NCBI RefSeq assembly: GCF_018080005.1
Contig: NZ_CP073015.1
Coordinates: forward strand, 930,001-994,000
Direction: 5' to 3'
DNA: 64,000 bases
Origin: Flavobacterium sp. CS20
GTDB lineage: Bacteria > Bacteroidota > Bacteroidia > Flavobacteriales > Flavobacteriaceae
In this document: piece after piece, positions 28,728-39,139 of the stretch
Layout of the letters: each line of letters begins with the position of its first letter
Numbering within the stretch: position 1 is the stretch's first letter
The notes under the pieces: generated by a model
Seen by the model: the letters and a program-made list of their open reading frames with translations, nothing else
Told to the model about the DNA's origin: nothing
Databases searched by the model: none
Position numbers and translations under genes: made by a program

Positions 28728-28866
28728 ACTTGCAACACGAGGCTATAAGTAATGCTGTATGATGTGCTTAATCGTTGTTCTGAGATTTTTTGCTAAATTT
28801 GTTGAATAGCTGAAAAGTAATTGCATTTTTGCACAGCACTTCTTATAGCCCGAAACGTTAGCGGGC
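28728..28866 (+). other. attC site 9
   Basis: CTTGCAAC (to 28736), stem GGCTATAAGTAATGCTGT against ACAGCACTTCTTATAGCC, core GTTAGCGGGC from 28857. IS110 copy 3 begins 8 nt after GTT. Confidence 0.85.
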
Positions 28867-28867
28867 A

Positions 28868-30373
28868 TTCCCCATATCAAGAAACTCGATTAATTTCTAT
28901 TGCTAACGATGCCGATAAAATATTGGTTATTATTTTTGTAATGATCCTTTGTAAGGTAGATTTTTCAAATGGTGCTTGAGATAGAGCCCGTGCGCTCATT
29001 CTGGTTGAAATGTAAATTGTAAACCAACATGCAGCAGGTATTGACATTGGAAGTCGGTCTCACTTTGTAGCAGTTGGACAAGCCCTAGAAGATGTAAAAG
29101 AATTTGGGGTTTATGCAGAAGATCTTACTGCAATTTGTCAACACCTAAAAAGCTATGGCATTACCTCAGTTGCCATGGAAAGCACAGGAGATTATTGGCA
29201 AAATCTTTTTACAGAACTCATCAAGCATGATTTTGAAGTTATTTTATGCAATGGAAAATTTACCAAACACGCAAAAGGTAAAAAAACAGATGTTAAAGAT
29301 GCAAGATGGATTCAAAAACTGCATGCATTAGGTTTGCTTACAAGTAGTTTTTTGCCTGACCAGCAGACTGAAATACTTAGAACTTATGCACGTCAGCGAG
29401 GCAATATTATACATCAAGCGTGCGACTTCAAGAAAAATGCAAAAGCATCTTAAGTTTTTAAATTTTAGACTTGATGTTGTAGTTAAAGACATTTGTGGTC
29501 TTACAGGTCTTAAAATCATAGAAGATATTTGCAAAGGAAATTTAGACCCTAATGAACTTGCTAAGCATCGGCACTACAATTGCCGAAAGTCTGAGGCAGA
29601 AATAGCAAAAGCCCTCCATGGCAATAACAGGAAGACTTTCTTTTGGGTTAAAACAAGAATTTCAAACTTATCAGTTTTTACAAAAACAATTAAAGGCTTG
29701 CGATAAACAGATAGACCAATTCATAAAAAAGCATCTTGACACAAATCCAGAATTAAAAAAACTAAAAACCAATCCAAAACCTTATAAAAGAGAAAATAAG
29801 AATGCTCCCAAAATAAAGGATTTTAATCAAGTAGCTTATCAGTATTTTGAAGGTGTGGATCTGCTTGCCATTGAAGGCGTAAGTCATGCTACAATACTTA
29901 GTATTATACCAAGATAGGTCCGGAAGGATTTATAAAGTTTAATTCTTCAAAAGAATTTGTCTCTTGGTTAAGACTAGCACCAAACAACAAAATATCAGGC
30001 GGTAAAGTGCTTAGTTCAAAAGTTCCTAAAGGGAGTAATAGATTAAAAATAGCATTACGACAAGCGACTAATTCTATTGGAAATTTAAAAGATACACACT
30101 TGTCTGATTTCTTTAAGCGTGTCGCATTTAGAAAAGGAAGACAAGCGACAGTAAGCGCAACAGCAAGAAAATTGGGTGTAATCATATGGAATATGGTTAC
30201 AAAAAAAGAACCTTATAAACCGCCAAAAGAATATCTATTCCTCGATCAAAAAAGAAAGTTAGGCATAGCCAAAAGAATGAGGAAACAAATCGCTAAATTT
30301 GGATTAACTAATGAAGATTTAGGCTTAAATGCAAATATCTGTAAAACAGCAACTTAATTTACGTTAGTCAGAA
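28868..30373 (+). mobile_element. IS110-family insertion sequence, copy 3 (internally deleted)
   Basis: 1506 bp with the same ends as copies 1 and 2 (TTCCCCATATC; TTTACGTTAGTCAGAA). About 180 bp are deleted between GAAATGTAAA and TTGTAAACC. The deletion removes the terminator-like hairpin of the left non-coding region and the transposase start. Confidence 0.85.
29016..30357 (+). pseudogene. IS110-family transposase, broken, copy 3
   Basis: The initiator and first codons are deleted. Frames also break near 29421-29449 (GCGTGCGACTTC, GCATCTTAAG), at the T run near 29641 (four T where six are needed) and near 29908 (ATTATACCAAG). The DEDD residues and the C-terminal serine region are still readable across frames. 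Confidence 0.85.
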
Positions 30374-30391
30374 TTTAAATCAACATCGTAA

Positions 30392-31282
30392 ATGAAAAAT
30401 AAAGCACTTCTAATTGGAAATGATATCAACAATGCTACTGAATCATATTCTTGGCAAGACTTAATTAATGGTCTATTGGATTATGCGAAGATTGAGCGTG
30501 GATTAAATCAAAAAAATAAACCTTTCCCGATGCTTTATGAAGAAATTTATCTTAATTCAGCAAAAAAATATAAAACGTCTGAAAGACGTTTAAAAAAATA
30601 TATAGCATCTCAAACTCGAAATATGAAGCCAAATGAATTGCACAAGGCAATTTTAGATTTGGGTATTGAAAATATAATAACTACCAATTATGACTTATCT
30701 TTTGAAAAATCAGCAGATCTTGACTTAAAAAAATGTAGAAATAAGGGTTTTATAAAAGAAAGTCTTTATAGTGTTTTTAGATATCATCAAACAAATAAAC
30801 ACAAAGTTTGGCATATTCATGGAAGTCAAATTGCGCCGAACTCAATAACACTTGGTTATGAGCACTATAGTGGTTTTCTTCAGCAAATGAGAAATTATGT
30901 TGCTACTGGAACAAAAGGGAATTACTCAAAAAAGGACTTTCTGCCAATGGCAAAAAGAATAAAATCGGAAGATGTTAAATATGAAAGTTGGATTGACTTA
31001 TTCTTTACGCACGACATTTATATATTAGGATTGAATTTAGATTTTGTCGAAATGCACTTGTGGTGGTTGCTAACTTACAGGGCAAGAGTAATGGTAGAAA
31101 AACGATTCCCAATTAACAACAAAATTGTTTATTTCTATCCAAGTAAATATGAGAAAAATTCAAGACACAAACTTGAGATGTTTAAAGTAAATGGTGTCGA
31201 AACAATACCAGAAAAATTACATGGGAATTATAAACTAAAATATTATGAAAGAATAATTAACCGAATAAAAAACGGCATATAA
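30392..31282 (+). CDS. SIR2-like protein, candidate anti-phage effector
   Basis: 296 aa, about the size of a lone SIR2 domain. Seen: N-terminal ALLIGNDINNATESYSWQDL (nucleotide-binding Gly-Asn-Asp-Ile-Asn), NIITTNYDLSFEKS (the TTNYD motif of SIR2_2-type domains), then VWHIHGSQIAPNSITLGYEHY (catalytic-type HxHG region). A helical insertion and a DIYILGLNLDFVEMHLW motif near the end follow. Such domains hydrolyse NAD+ in several phage defence systems (for example Thoeris ThsA, DSR, SIR2-HerA). Here it stands alone in its cassette, with no obvious sensor gene. Its stop codon lies inside the NNNYAAC box of attC site 10. The cassette start is hidden by IS110 copy 3. Confidence 0.7.
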   Translation: MKNKALLIGNDINNATESYSWQDLINGLLDYAKIERGLNQKNKPFPMLYEEIYLNSAKKYKTSERRLKKYIASQTRNMKPNELHKAILDLGIENIITTNYDLSFEKSADLDLKKCRNKGFIKESLYSVFRYHQTNKHKVWHIHGSQIAPNSITLGYEHYSGFLQQMRNYVATGTKGNYSKKDFLPMAKRIKSEDVKYESWIDLFFTHDIYILGLNLDFVEMHLWWLLTYRARVMVEKRFPINNKIVYFYPSKYEKNSRHKLEMFKVNGVETIPEKLHGNYKLKYYERIINRIKNGI

Positions 31283-31425
31283 CAGCGTATATAGTCTATG
31301 GCGGATTTTGTACTGAATCGAAAATTGTAGTATTTTTAGAAAATCAAAAGCTTAACCGAAAGGCGAGCGGTTATTATCCCGCCACAAACCATATACGCGA
31401 GACGTTGGCGATAATGTAAAAATTT
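31271..31425 (+). other. attC site 10
   Basis: GGCATATAAC (31274-31283), 20-bp stem GCGTATATAGTCTATGGCGG against CCGCCACAAACCATATACGC, core GTTGGCGATA from 31404. Intact counterpart of site 8. The identity continues 20 nt into the next cassette. Confidence 0.88.
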
Positions 31426-31459
31426 CGTTTCCAATAAAAATATTATCTTTGAAATAAAA

Positions 31460-31699
31460 ATGACAATAACAGATAAACATATAATTGATACATATTCAAA
31501 ACTTTTTGAAGGTTTGAATCCGTTAACCAAAATTGAACTTATTGAAAAACTGACCAAATCTCTGAAAAAGGAAAAGAAGTCAAAAGAATCTGAATTTCTT
31601 AAATCTTTTGGGGCTTTCGATTCCGATAAAACGGCTGATGAGCTGATAAAAGAAATACGCGAAAGTAGAAAGTTTAGAAATAAAGATTTGAATTTTTAA
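31460..31699 (+). CDS. Putative VapB-like antitoxin
   Basis: 79 aa, lysine- and glutamate-rich, helical, with LTKIELIEKLTKSLKKEKKS and a C-terminal DKTADELIKEIRESRKF that would dock to the toxin. No clear DNA-binding motif is visible. It ends 1 nt before the PIN-domain toxin start, the usual antitoxin-first order. The cassette is intact: GTTGGCGATA at 31404 pairs with TATCGCCAAC at 32108. Confidence 0.75.
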   Translation: MTITDKHIIDTYSKLFEGLNPLTKIELIEKLTKSLKKEKKSKESEFLKSFGAFDSDKTADELIKEIRESRKFRNKDLNF

Positions 31700-31700
31700 T

Positions 31701-32102
31701 ATGCAGTATTTACTTGATACGAATATCTGTGTTTTCTTTTTACGTGGTTTACTCGATTATAATATAATTATAAATGACAAAGGACTCGATAATTGCTACA
31801 TATCTGAAATTACAGTTTTTGAATTAAGGTTTGGAGCTGAAAACAGCAAGAATAGTAAAAAATCTCATAAAGCAGTTGATAGATTTATTCAAGGTCTGTC
31901 AATAATTCCAATATATGGGTGTGCGAAACGATATGCTGAAGAAAAAGTAAGATTGAGAAAAAATGGAACACCGATGCACGATGAATTTGATTTATTAATT
32001 GGTGTGACTGCAATTGAAAATAAATTAACCTTAGTGACTGACAATTTGAAAGACTTTAAAAACTTTGATGATTTAAAAGTTGAAAATTGGTACTCCAGAT
32101 AG
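31701..32102 (+). CDS. vapC: PIN-domain toxin, VapC family
   Basis: 133 aa. PIN acidic residues are in place: YLLDTNICVFFLRG (first Asp), ISEITVFELRFG (Glu), HDEFDLLIGVTAIENKL (Asp pair) and LVTDNLKDF (final Asp). VapC toxins are Mg2+-dependent ribonucleases, often cutting tRNA or rRNA. The reading frame is intact, in contrast to the two ParE-type toxins near the window start. The stop is 5 bp before the NNNYAAC box. Confidence 0.9.
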   Translation: MQYLLDTNICVFFLRGLLDYNIIINDKGLDNCYISEITVFELRFGAENSKNSKKSHKAVDRFIQGLSIIPIYGCAKRYAEEKVRLRKNGTPMHDEFDLLIGVTAIENKLTLVTDNLKDFKNFDDLKVENWYSR

Positions 32103-32107
32103 AACAC

Positions 32108-32188
32108 TATCGCCAACAAAGAACTGAGTCAAAAACCAACTAAAAATTCATTTATTTTCAGCAAATGTTCTCGCCTGCTCCACCGCTA
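32108..32188 (+). other. attC left-half remnant
   Basis: TATCGCCAAC, the exact complement of the VapBC cassette start, is present, but no stem partner or GTT follows before the next attC begins at 32189. The right part of this site seems to have been lost together with the cassette that followed. Confidence 0.5.
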
Positions 32189-32327
32189 CTACCAACAATG
32201 TGTATCATTAATGGCTGTGTTTTGGCAAAATTTTAAGGTTTGAGATTTTTTTCTATCTTTACTAATTAAAACGAAAATGTGTTGATTTTTTGCACGCCAC
32301 TAATGATACACTCGCCCGTTGTAATGC
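32189..32327 (+). other. attC site 11
   Basis: CTACCAAC (to 32196), stem GTGTATCATTAATGGC against GCCACTAATGATACAC, core GTTGTAATGC from 32318. Confidence 0.82.
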
Positions 32328-32391
32328 ATTTGAGAGCTGTAATTTCCTGAAACAGGTTGACTAAAAATTAAACCATTAATTATAGTCACTT

Positions 32392-32850
32392 ATGAAATCA
32401 AAAAAAGAACAACGGCGAAAAAAAAGCTACCAAAAAGTAACTTTAGAAACCAAATTATTAGTTGTTGACCAAATCGTAAACGGTCAGCTCTCAAGAAAAG
32501 TCGCCTCAAAGAAATATGATGTTCCTCGGACAACTATTTCCTACTGGCTAAGAATTTATAGTACCTTAGCCCAACAAAAAATAGGTATGAGTAAAAATCA
32601 AGAAATCAAGAAATTAAAAGAAAAGATCGAAGAACTGGAGTTCGTTAAAGACTTTCAGCAAGACATCATTGCTGATATGGAAATCATTACAGGAGTGGAT
32701 ATGGCAAAAAAGTCGTTGCCCAAAACATTAGCAAAAGAGATAGAGCGAAAGAAGAAAGACCGTATAAAAGAAAATGGCTCTATGGATGTTTTGGGATCAC
32801 TAAACAAGCCTTCTACAAACGACTTAAAGCCCAACAAAAACAACAAATAG
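32392..32850 (+). CDS. IS3-family transposase OrfA
   Basis: 152 aa, differing from copy A at only a few residues (for example EQRRKK for EHRRKK). Helix-turn-helix and leucine-zipper-like segments as in copy A. The OrfB frame (GITKQAFYKRL) overlaps its end in the -1 frame, as usual in IS3 elements. Confidence 0.85.
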   Translation: MKSKKEQRRKKSYQKVTLETKLLVVDQIVNGQLSRKVASKKYDVPRTTISYWLRIYSTLAQQKIGMSKNQEIKKLKEKIEELEFVKDFQQDIIADMEIITGVDMAKKSLPKTLAKEIERKKKDRIKENGSMDVLGSLNKPSTNDLKPNKNNK

Positions 32851-33642
32851 ACCATCAAAAACTAATTAAAATGGTTAAAGATTATCGTAAGAAAGTTGGC
32901 TCTAAAACAGGTGGTATCAAGCTATATGCTGAATTGAAACAAGACTTCATAGATACCGATATTAAGATAGGTAGAGACAAGTTCTATCGTTTTTTAAAAC
33001 ACAATAATCTACTTGTTCCAAAAAGTAAAAATTACATCACCACAACTAACTCTAACCACATGTAAAAAATATAAAAACCTTGTAAAAGACCAAGTTCCCA
33101 GAAGACCTGAACAACTCTGGGTAAGCGACATCACTTATATTAAAACGCAAAACGGACACAACTATCTCGCCTTGGTCACAGACGCCTATTCTAAACAAAT
33201 TATGGGTTATAAACTCGACAACCATATGAGAACATCGCTTTGCAAAGATGCACTCGCTATGGCTATTAAAAACAGAAAGTCCCCTAACCAAGAACTCATT
33301 CATCATTCTGATAGAGGCTTCCAGTATTGTAATCCTAAATACACAAGCTTTGCTGAAAACAATGGCATTACAATGAGCATGACCGAACAATACGACCCTT
33401 ATGAAAATGCTGTAGCTGAAAGAATTAACAGAACTCTTAAATATGAATATGGTTTAAAGCAAACCATCAAAAACACTGAAATAGCTAGAGATATGACTCA
33501 TCAAGCTGTATATATTTATAATAACCTAAGAACGCATTTTAGTCTCGACCTTAGAAAACCAGCAGAGGTTCATTTAAATCCGAACATCAAATACAAGTCG
33601 TATAGAAAAAATAACTTAAATTTACAGGAAATTAAAATATGA
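32787..33642 (+). pseudogene. IS3-family transposase OrfB, one internal frameshift
   Basis: The DDE domain is complete in the downstream frame: WVSDITYIK, LIHHSDRGFQYCNPKY and YENAVAERINRTLK. It is separated from the N-terminal part (MVKDYRKKVGSKTGGIKLYA) by a break at about 33063, identical to that in copy A. The shared lesion means the copies descend from an already broken parent, or that the site tolerates frameshifting. Confidence 0.82.
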
Positions 33643-33772
33643 GCACAAAGTAAAAAGTTATTCTAATTTTTTTTGGAAACATTCAAAAGGCCAGAAAAAA
33701 AATTGGAAATAACTTTTAATCGATAATCTAATCAATAACCAAAAAAGAGTCAACCTATATCAGTATAATACA

Positions 33773-34230
33773 CTGTAGTATTTACTGCAGGAAGTGGAGG
33801 AAATACCGGCGCAGATAAAACAATAGAAATTGACCTTGATGGAGCAATTAAAGTGATCAAAGTCGCAGACCAACATCAGGTACAGCGTTTTGTGATGATT
33901 AGTGCTTCCCAAACCGATAATCGTTCTTATTGGGAAAAAGCTGAGGGAATGAAGCCTTACTACATAGCTAAATACTACGCTGATATGGAATTAAAAAGAA
34001 GTAATCTGGATTATACCATTTTACGACCCACATTATTAACCGATGATGATAAAGAAGGGAAAATATTAATGACCAATGATCCTACTAAAGTTGGTTCTAA
34101 AATTCCAAGAGCAAGAGTGGCAACATCCGTTTTAGCAGTTTTAGACAATAAAAAAACTTATGGAAAGGTTATTGAAATGAGCGAAGGTGATGATGAAATT
34201 ACCGAAGCAATAGCGAAAGTTTGCTCGTAG
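33773..34230 (+). pseudogene. NAD(P)-binding SDR/NmrA-type protein, 5' truncated by IS3
   Basis: The open frame enters from the IS end and reads VVFTAGSGGNTGADKTIEID, IKVADQHQVQRFVMISASQ, YYIAKYYADMELKRSNLDY, TILRPTLLTDDD. This is the central and C-terminal part of an atypical short-chain dehydrogenase (YwnB/NmrA-like). About 70 N-terminal residues, including the nucleotide-binding GxxGxxG, are missing. It marks the end of the first cassette block and return to chromosomal DNA. Confidence 0.8.
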
Positions 34231-34649
34231 ATAAAGAGAAAGATTAATTGGTTAAAAGACCAACTCCCTTATTTCCATGACCAAGAAAAAGTAGTGTTAT
34301 ATCAGGTTTTAGCAATCTGATTACTATTTCCATTTGATAAGCTGAGAAGTTCTTTTTAAATAAAGTGCCATTTTTTACGTATGAGCTGTAAATTCAACTC
34401 ATTATGCTTAAATTAAAACTTCCTATAATTAGGGCATCCTCATTCTTCTATAAACCACTAAATTTCAGTAAAATAAGTCAATAATTTTGTTGTTTTAATG
34501 CGTATTTACACAATAGCTTTGCATATGATAAAATACACTTCACAATTTCAGTTCTGCGAAACCGTATGGCAATAAAACCTATAACTTACAGGGAAGAAAT
34601 TAAAATCATAAAAAATGGATAAATACATTCACAATCGAATGTTTGCAAA
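34231..34649. other. Intergenic stretch, nothing recognised
   Basis: About 420 bp with no convincing ORF, repeat or RNA. It lies between the truncated dehydrogenase and the palindrome at 34650. Confidence 0.6.
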
Positions 34650-34681
34650 CCATAGCCCACGGTTTAAACCGTGGGCTATGG
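34650..34681. repeat. 32-bp perfect palindrome
   Basis: Both arms of CATAGCCCACGGTTT are exact, with no loop, extended by one C/G pair. GCCCACGG-type hairpins are common as REP-like or RAYT-associated sequences in Bacteroidota. No transposase is next to it. It could also act as a transcription barrier downstream of hom. Confidence 0.75.
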
Positions 34682-34903
34682 AAAATGCACAATCCTAAGC
34701 GTTTCAACGGTTTTAAATGGTTGGATTGGAGACATTCTTTTTATAACAAATGCGAAATCTATAACTTTAAATTCTGACTTTCTGAGGAAACCCTAAATCA
34801 TGTAGTTGCTCGTAGAGTTACCAAATGTTTGCGATTTGACTACATTTTCTGAAGTTCCAACAAATGTTTTGACGTTTAAGTTTTGGTTTGATAAACTAAA
34901 GCT

Positions 34904-36103
34904 TTAATCCTCAAGACTTAGCTTAAATGGTTCTTGATATACAGCAAAAAATAAATCAAGGTTTTTATTAAAGTCAATTCCTGCTATGCTTTCAAAATTT
35001 AACCAACCGATTTTATAACTGTAATTTTTACTTTGGTGGATTTGCTCGGTTTTTTGAAATGGAATTTGATTTAAGGTCTTGAAGTTAGGGCTTGCCAAAT
35101 ATATCTTTAAATAAAAATTGGTGGTAAAGCTAAAGTTTTGAATTTGAGTTTTGGTGTAGCTATATTTGTATTGATTTAGTAAAGCAGAAAAATCTGATAA
35201 CACAGCACTTGCCGTAGGCTCACTGCCTGCTCCTTTCCCGTAAAAGAACTGTTGATGTGCAAATTTAGAATCAATGTTGATGGCGTTAAATTCGTTTTCA
35301 ACATTAAAGTTTGGATGCTGTTGATCGACTAAAAACGGAGCGACAAAACCTATAACCTTATCCTCTATATGTTGTGCAAAGGAAAAGAGTTTGAATTTGT
35401 AATTGAATTGTTTTGCAAATTCTACATGCTCTGAGCGAATATGCCTGATACCACAATTAAATATTTTATCTAGTGTCACATATATGCCAAAGGCGTGTTT
35501 TATTAGAATTCCTAATTTGAATTTAGCATCAAATCCGTCAACATCTAAAGTGGGATCAGATTCTGCAAAACCTAATTTTTGAGCTTCTTGCAAAGCTTCT
35601 TTGTAGCTTAAGCCCTGACCTGTTCGACTTAAAACATAATTAGTTGTACCATTACAAATACCTTGAAATCCTTTAATCTTATCGCTTTTAAAGTAATCTT
35701 CTAAATTTCTAATGATAGGAATACTGGCACAAACAGAAGCTTCATATAAAAAAGAGGTATTGTTTTGCCTTGAAATAGTAATAAGCTCTTCAAGATGATG
35801 TGCAATCATTTTTTTATTAGCTGAGACGACATGTTTTCCAGAGCGTAAAGCTGTTTTAACAATTTTATAAGCTGCGTTGGCATCATCAATCAACTCTACA
35901 ACGATTTTGATGTCTGAGTTTTCGAGAATATCTTCCGCATGAAAGCTAAAATGCTCTTCAGCAATATCCCTTTTTTTATGTTTTGATTTGACTACAATAT
36001 TTTTTATTTGAGCGTCTAACTGAGGGCTTGATTTTAAAGCTTTGTAAAATCCTTGACCTACAGAGCCATAACCAAACATCCCTATATTAATTTTTGTATC
36101 CAT
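34904..36103 (-). CDS. hom: Homoserine dehydrogenase
   Basis: 399 aa. The N-terminal NAD(P)-binding domain has IGMFGYGSVGQGFYKAL. The catalytic domain has GICNGTTNYVLSRT, FAESDPTLDVDGFDAKFKL (substrate-binding Glu/Asp and Lys region) and KGAGSEPTASAVLSD. The C-terminus after residue 310 is poorly conserved and no ACT or kinase domain is evident, so it is monofunctional. It reduces aspartate semialdehyde to homoserine, feeding MetX directly upstream. It starts 12 bp after the metX stop and is the last gene of a riboswitch-led operon. Confidence 0.9.
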   Translation of the reverse strand: MDTKINIGMFGYGSVGQGFYKALKSSPQLDAQIKNIVVKSKHKKRDIAEEHFSFHAEDILENSDIKIVVELIDDANAAYKIVKTALRSGKHVVSANKKMIAHHLEELITISRQNNTSFLYEASVCASIPIIRNLEDYFKSDKIKGFQGICNGTTNYVLSRTGQGLSYKEALQEAQKLGFAESDPTLDVDGFDAKFKLGILIKHAFGIYVTLDKIFNCGIRHIRSEHVEFAKQFNYKFKLFSFAQHIEDKVIGFVAPFLVDQQHPNFNVENEFNAINIDSKFAHQQFFYGKGAGSEPTASAVLSDFSALLNQYKYSYTKTQIQNFSFTTNFYLKIYLASPNFKTLNQIPFQKTEQIHQSKNYSYKIGWLNFESIAGIDFNKNLDLFFAVYQEPFKLSLED

Positions 36104-36115
36104 TAATTCCCTTTT

Positions 36116-37138
36116 TTATAAGTTTGGATTTTCGTTGAACCATTTTAAAATTAAATTATTTATGATTTTTCCTTCGACCAAAAACCCATCGTGCCCGTAG
36201 ATTGAATCAATTTCTATAAAATCGGCATCATTAATATAATGAGCTAAATACCTTTGTTCATCTGATGTAAACAAAATATCAGATTTAATCCCTACACAAA
36301 GTGTTTTAGCTTCAATGCGTTGCAAAGCTTTTTTCACAGAGCTAAAGCCTCGCCCCAAGTTATGACTGTCCATAGTTTTAGAAATGGCATAATATGCATA
36401 AGGACAAAAGCGTTCTACTAATTTTTGACCTTGATAATTTTGGTAACTTTCGGCGACAAAATGATTTTGTTTTTCATTAGAAGATTCACTTTGGCTTAGA
36501 TTATAAATTTTTGAGGTTCTATAACTCAACAACGCAATAGAGCGAGCCGCTTTTAAACCTAACTTTCCACCTTCTGGTTCATTATCTCGAAAGCTTTTAT
36601 CAGCCTCGAGTGCAAAACGTTGAGAAGCATTAAAAGCAATACCCCAAGGCGAATGAAAAGCATTGGTAGCCAGCACACACAATTTTTTGATTTGATTTGG
36701 GTAATGAACTGCCCAATGCAAGGCTTGTTGACCACCCAAAGATGCACCAATCAATAACTGAATTTTTTTAATATTTAAATGAGCTTTAACCAGCTGATAA
36801 GCTTTAACTATATCAGCAATATTGACCAAAGGAAAATTTTTTCGCTTTAAAGATTCTGGAACCTCTGATGATGATGCTCCAGTACTTCCATAACAAGATC
36901 CTAAAAAATTAACGCAAACGATAAAATACTCTTTATAGTCTAAAAGTCTTCCTTGTCCATACAAATCTGGCCACCATTGATCAACATTTGAGTCTGCCGT
37001 TAAAGCATGACAAACCCAAATGACATTACCGCCATCACTGTTGAGTTTGCCATAAGTGGTGTAAGCCAGTTTTAGTACTGGTAAAGTTTTACCATTTTCA
37101 AGTTCAAAAGGCTTGTTGTATATAAATACATTAGGCAT
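36116..37138 (-). CDS. metX: Homoserine O-acetyltransferase
   Basis: 340 aa, alpha/beta-hydrolase fold. Seen: LAYTTYGKLNSDGGNVIWVCHALTAD as separate conserved parts, FLGSCYGSTGASS, the nucleophile elbow LLIGASLGGQQALHW (Ser), and near the end GIKSDILFTSDEQ (Asp) and YGHDGFLVE (His). These complete the MetX catalytic triad. It makes O-acetylhomoserine for the sulfhydrylase encoded upstream. Its start overlaps the end of the extended osmC frame by 8 nt. Confidence 0.93.
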   Translation of the reverse strand: MPNVFIYNKPFELENGKTLPVLKLAYTTYGKLNSDGGNVIWVCHALTADSNVDQWWPDLYGQGRLLDYKEYFIVCVNFLGSCYGSTGASSSEVPESLKRKNFPLVNIADIVKAYQLVKAHLNIKKIQLLIGASLGGQQALHWAVHYPNQIKKLCVLATNAFHSPWGIAFNASQRFALEADKSFRDNEPEGGKLGLKAARSIALLSYRTSKIYNLSQSESSNEKQNHFVAESYQNYQGQKLVERFCPYAYYAISKTMDSHNLGRGFSSVKKALQRIEAKTLCVGIKSDILFTSDEQRYLAHYINDADFIEIDSIYGHDGFLVEGKIINNLILKWFNENPNL

Positions 37139-37592
37139 TTATTTTTTCTTTTTTTGCTGAATTGACTTTATAACTTATCGGTGGTTTTTGGCTAAGATTG
37201 TCGTTAACAGGACATCTTTGTTTGACTTGACTTAAAAGTTAGTCGATTTTTTCTTGAGATGCCTTTGCTTTTAAATCAATATCAACATTTAAAGATTGAA
37301 AACCAGCTCTATCTTCCTCATTTAATCCTAAAAATTTGGACGCATCAATATATCCTTTAATACTGATATTTAAACCCTCTATGTCAATATTCAATTCTTT
37401 GGCAACTAATTTGATTACCACATTAAGGCAACCAGCATATCCAGCTAAAATATATTCTACAGGATTGGATACCAAATCTTGTCCGCCTAATTGTTGAGGC
37501 TCATCTACAAAGAAACCAAAGCCACGAGACTGATCTATAAATAAGGTTGATTTGATACTGTTACCCTTTATAGAAAAATTAGAAATACTCAT
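37131..37592 (-). pseudogene. osmC: OsmC-family protein with internal stop codon
   Basis: The frame from 37592 encodes 117 residues of an OsmC/Ohr-like protein, with GFFVDEPQQLGGQDLVSNPV and AGYAGCLNVVIKLVAKEL (first redox Cys). It then meets TAA at 37239-37241 (after SQEKID). The same frame continues for 35 more codons with LLSQVKQRCPVNDN, the conserved C-terminal motif holding the second redox Cys, and stops at 37131. One substitution therefore removes the resolving or peroxidatic partner. The family reduces organic peroxides. Placement in a methionine operon suggests a sulfur-related role. Either it is a pseudogene or the stop is read through. Confidence 0.8.
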
Positions 37593-37605
37593 AATTTTAG
37601 GGTTG

Positions 37606-38919
<1,314 letters not shown>

Positions 38920-39139
38920 TTAGGTTTAAATAAATTGAAGTAAGTTGAATTAAGGTAATGAAGATTACCTATGATAAGATTATAATGTTTGCTCTTTAAG
39001 AATTAGCAACACATTTGCATTCGTATACTACAAAAACCAACAATAATTTGAGATGTTGAATAGCTTTTGTGTGGAAGAATAAATCGGGAAATGTGATTAA
39101 AAAAATATTTCATCGCTTTGATTTTATATTTTCTGAAAG

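Larger units (their letters stand above)
32338..33772 (+). mobile_element. IS3-family element, copy B
   Basis: 1435 bp with the same ends as copy A. It sits exactly 17 nt after the GTT of attC site 11. Its right end cuts off the 5' part of a dehydrogenase-like gene. No target duplication is visible. Confidence 0.85.
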
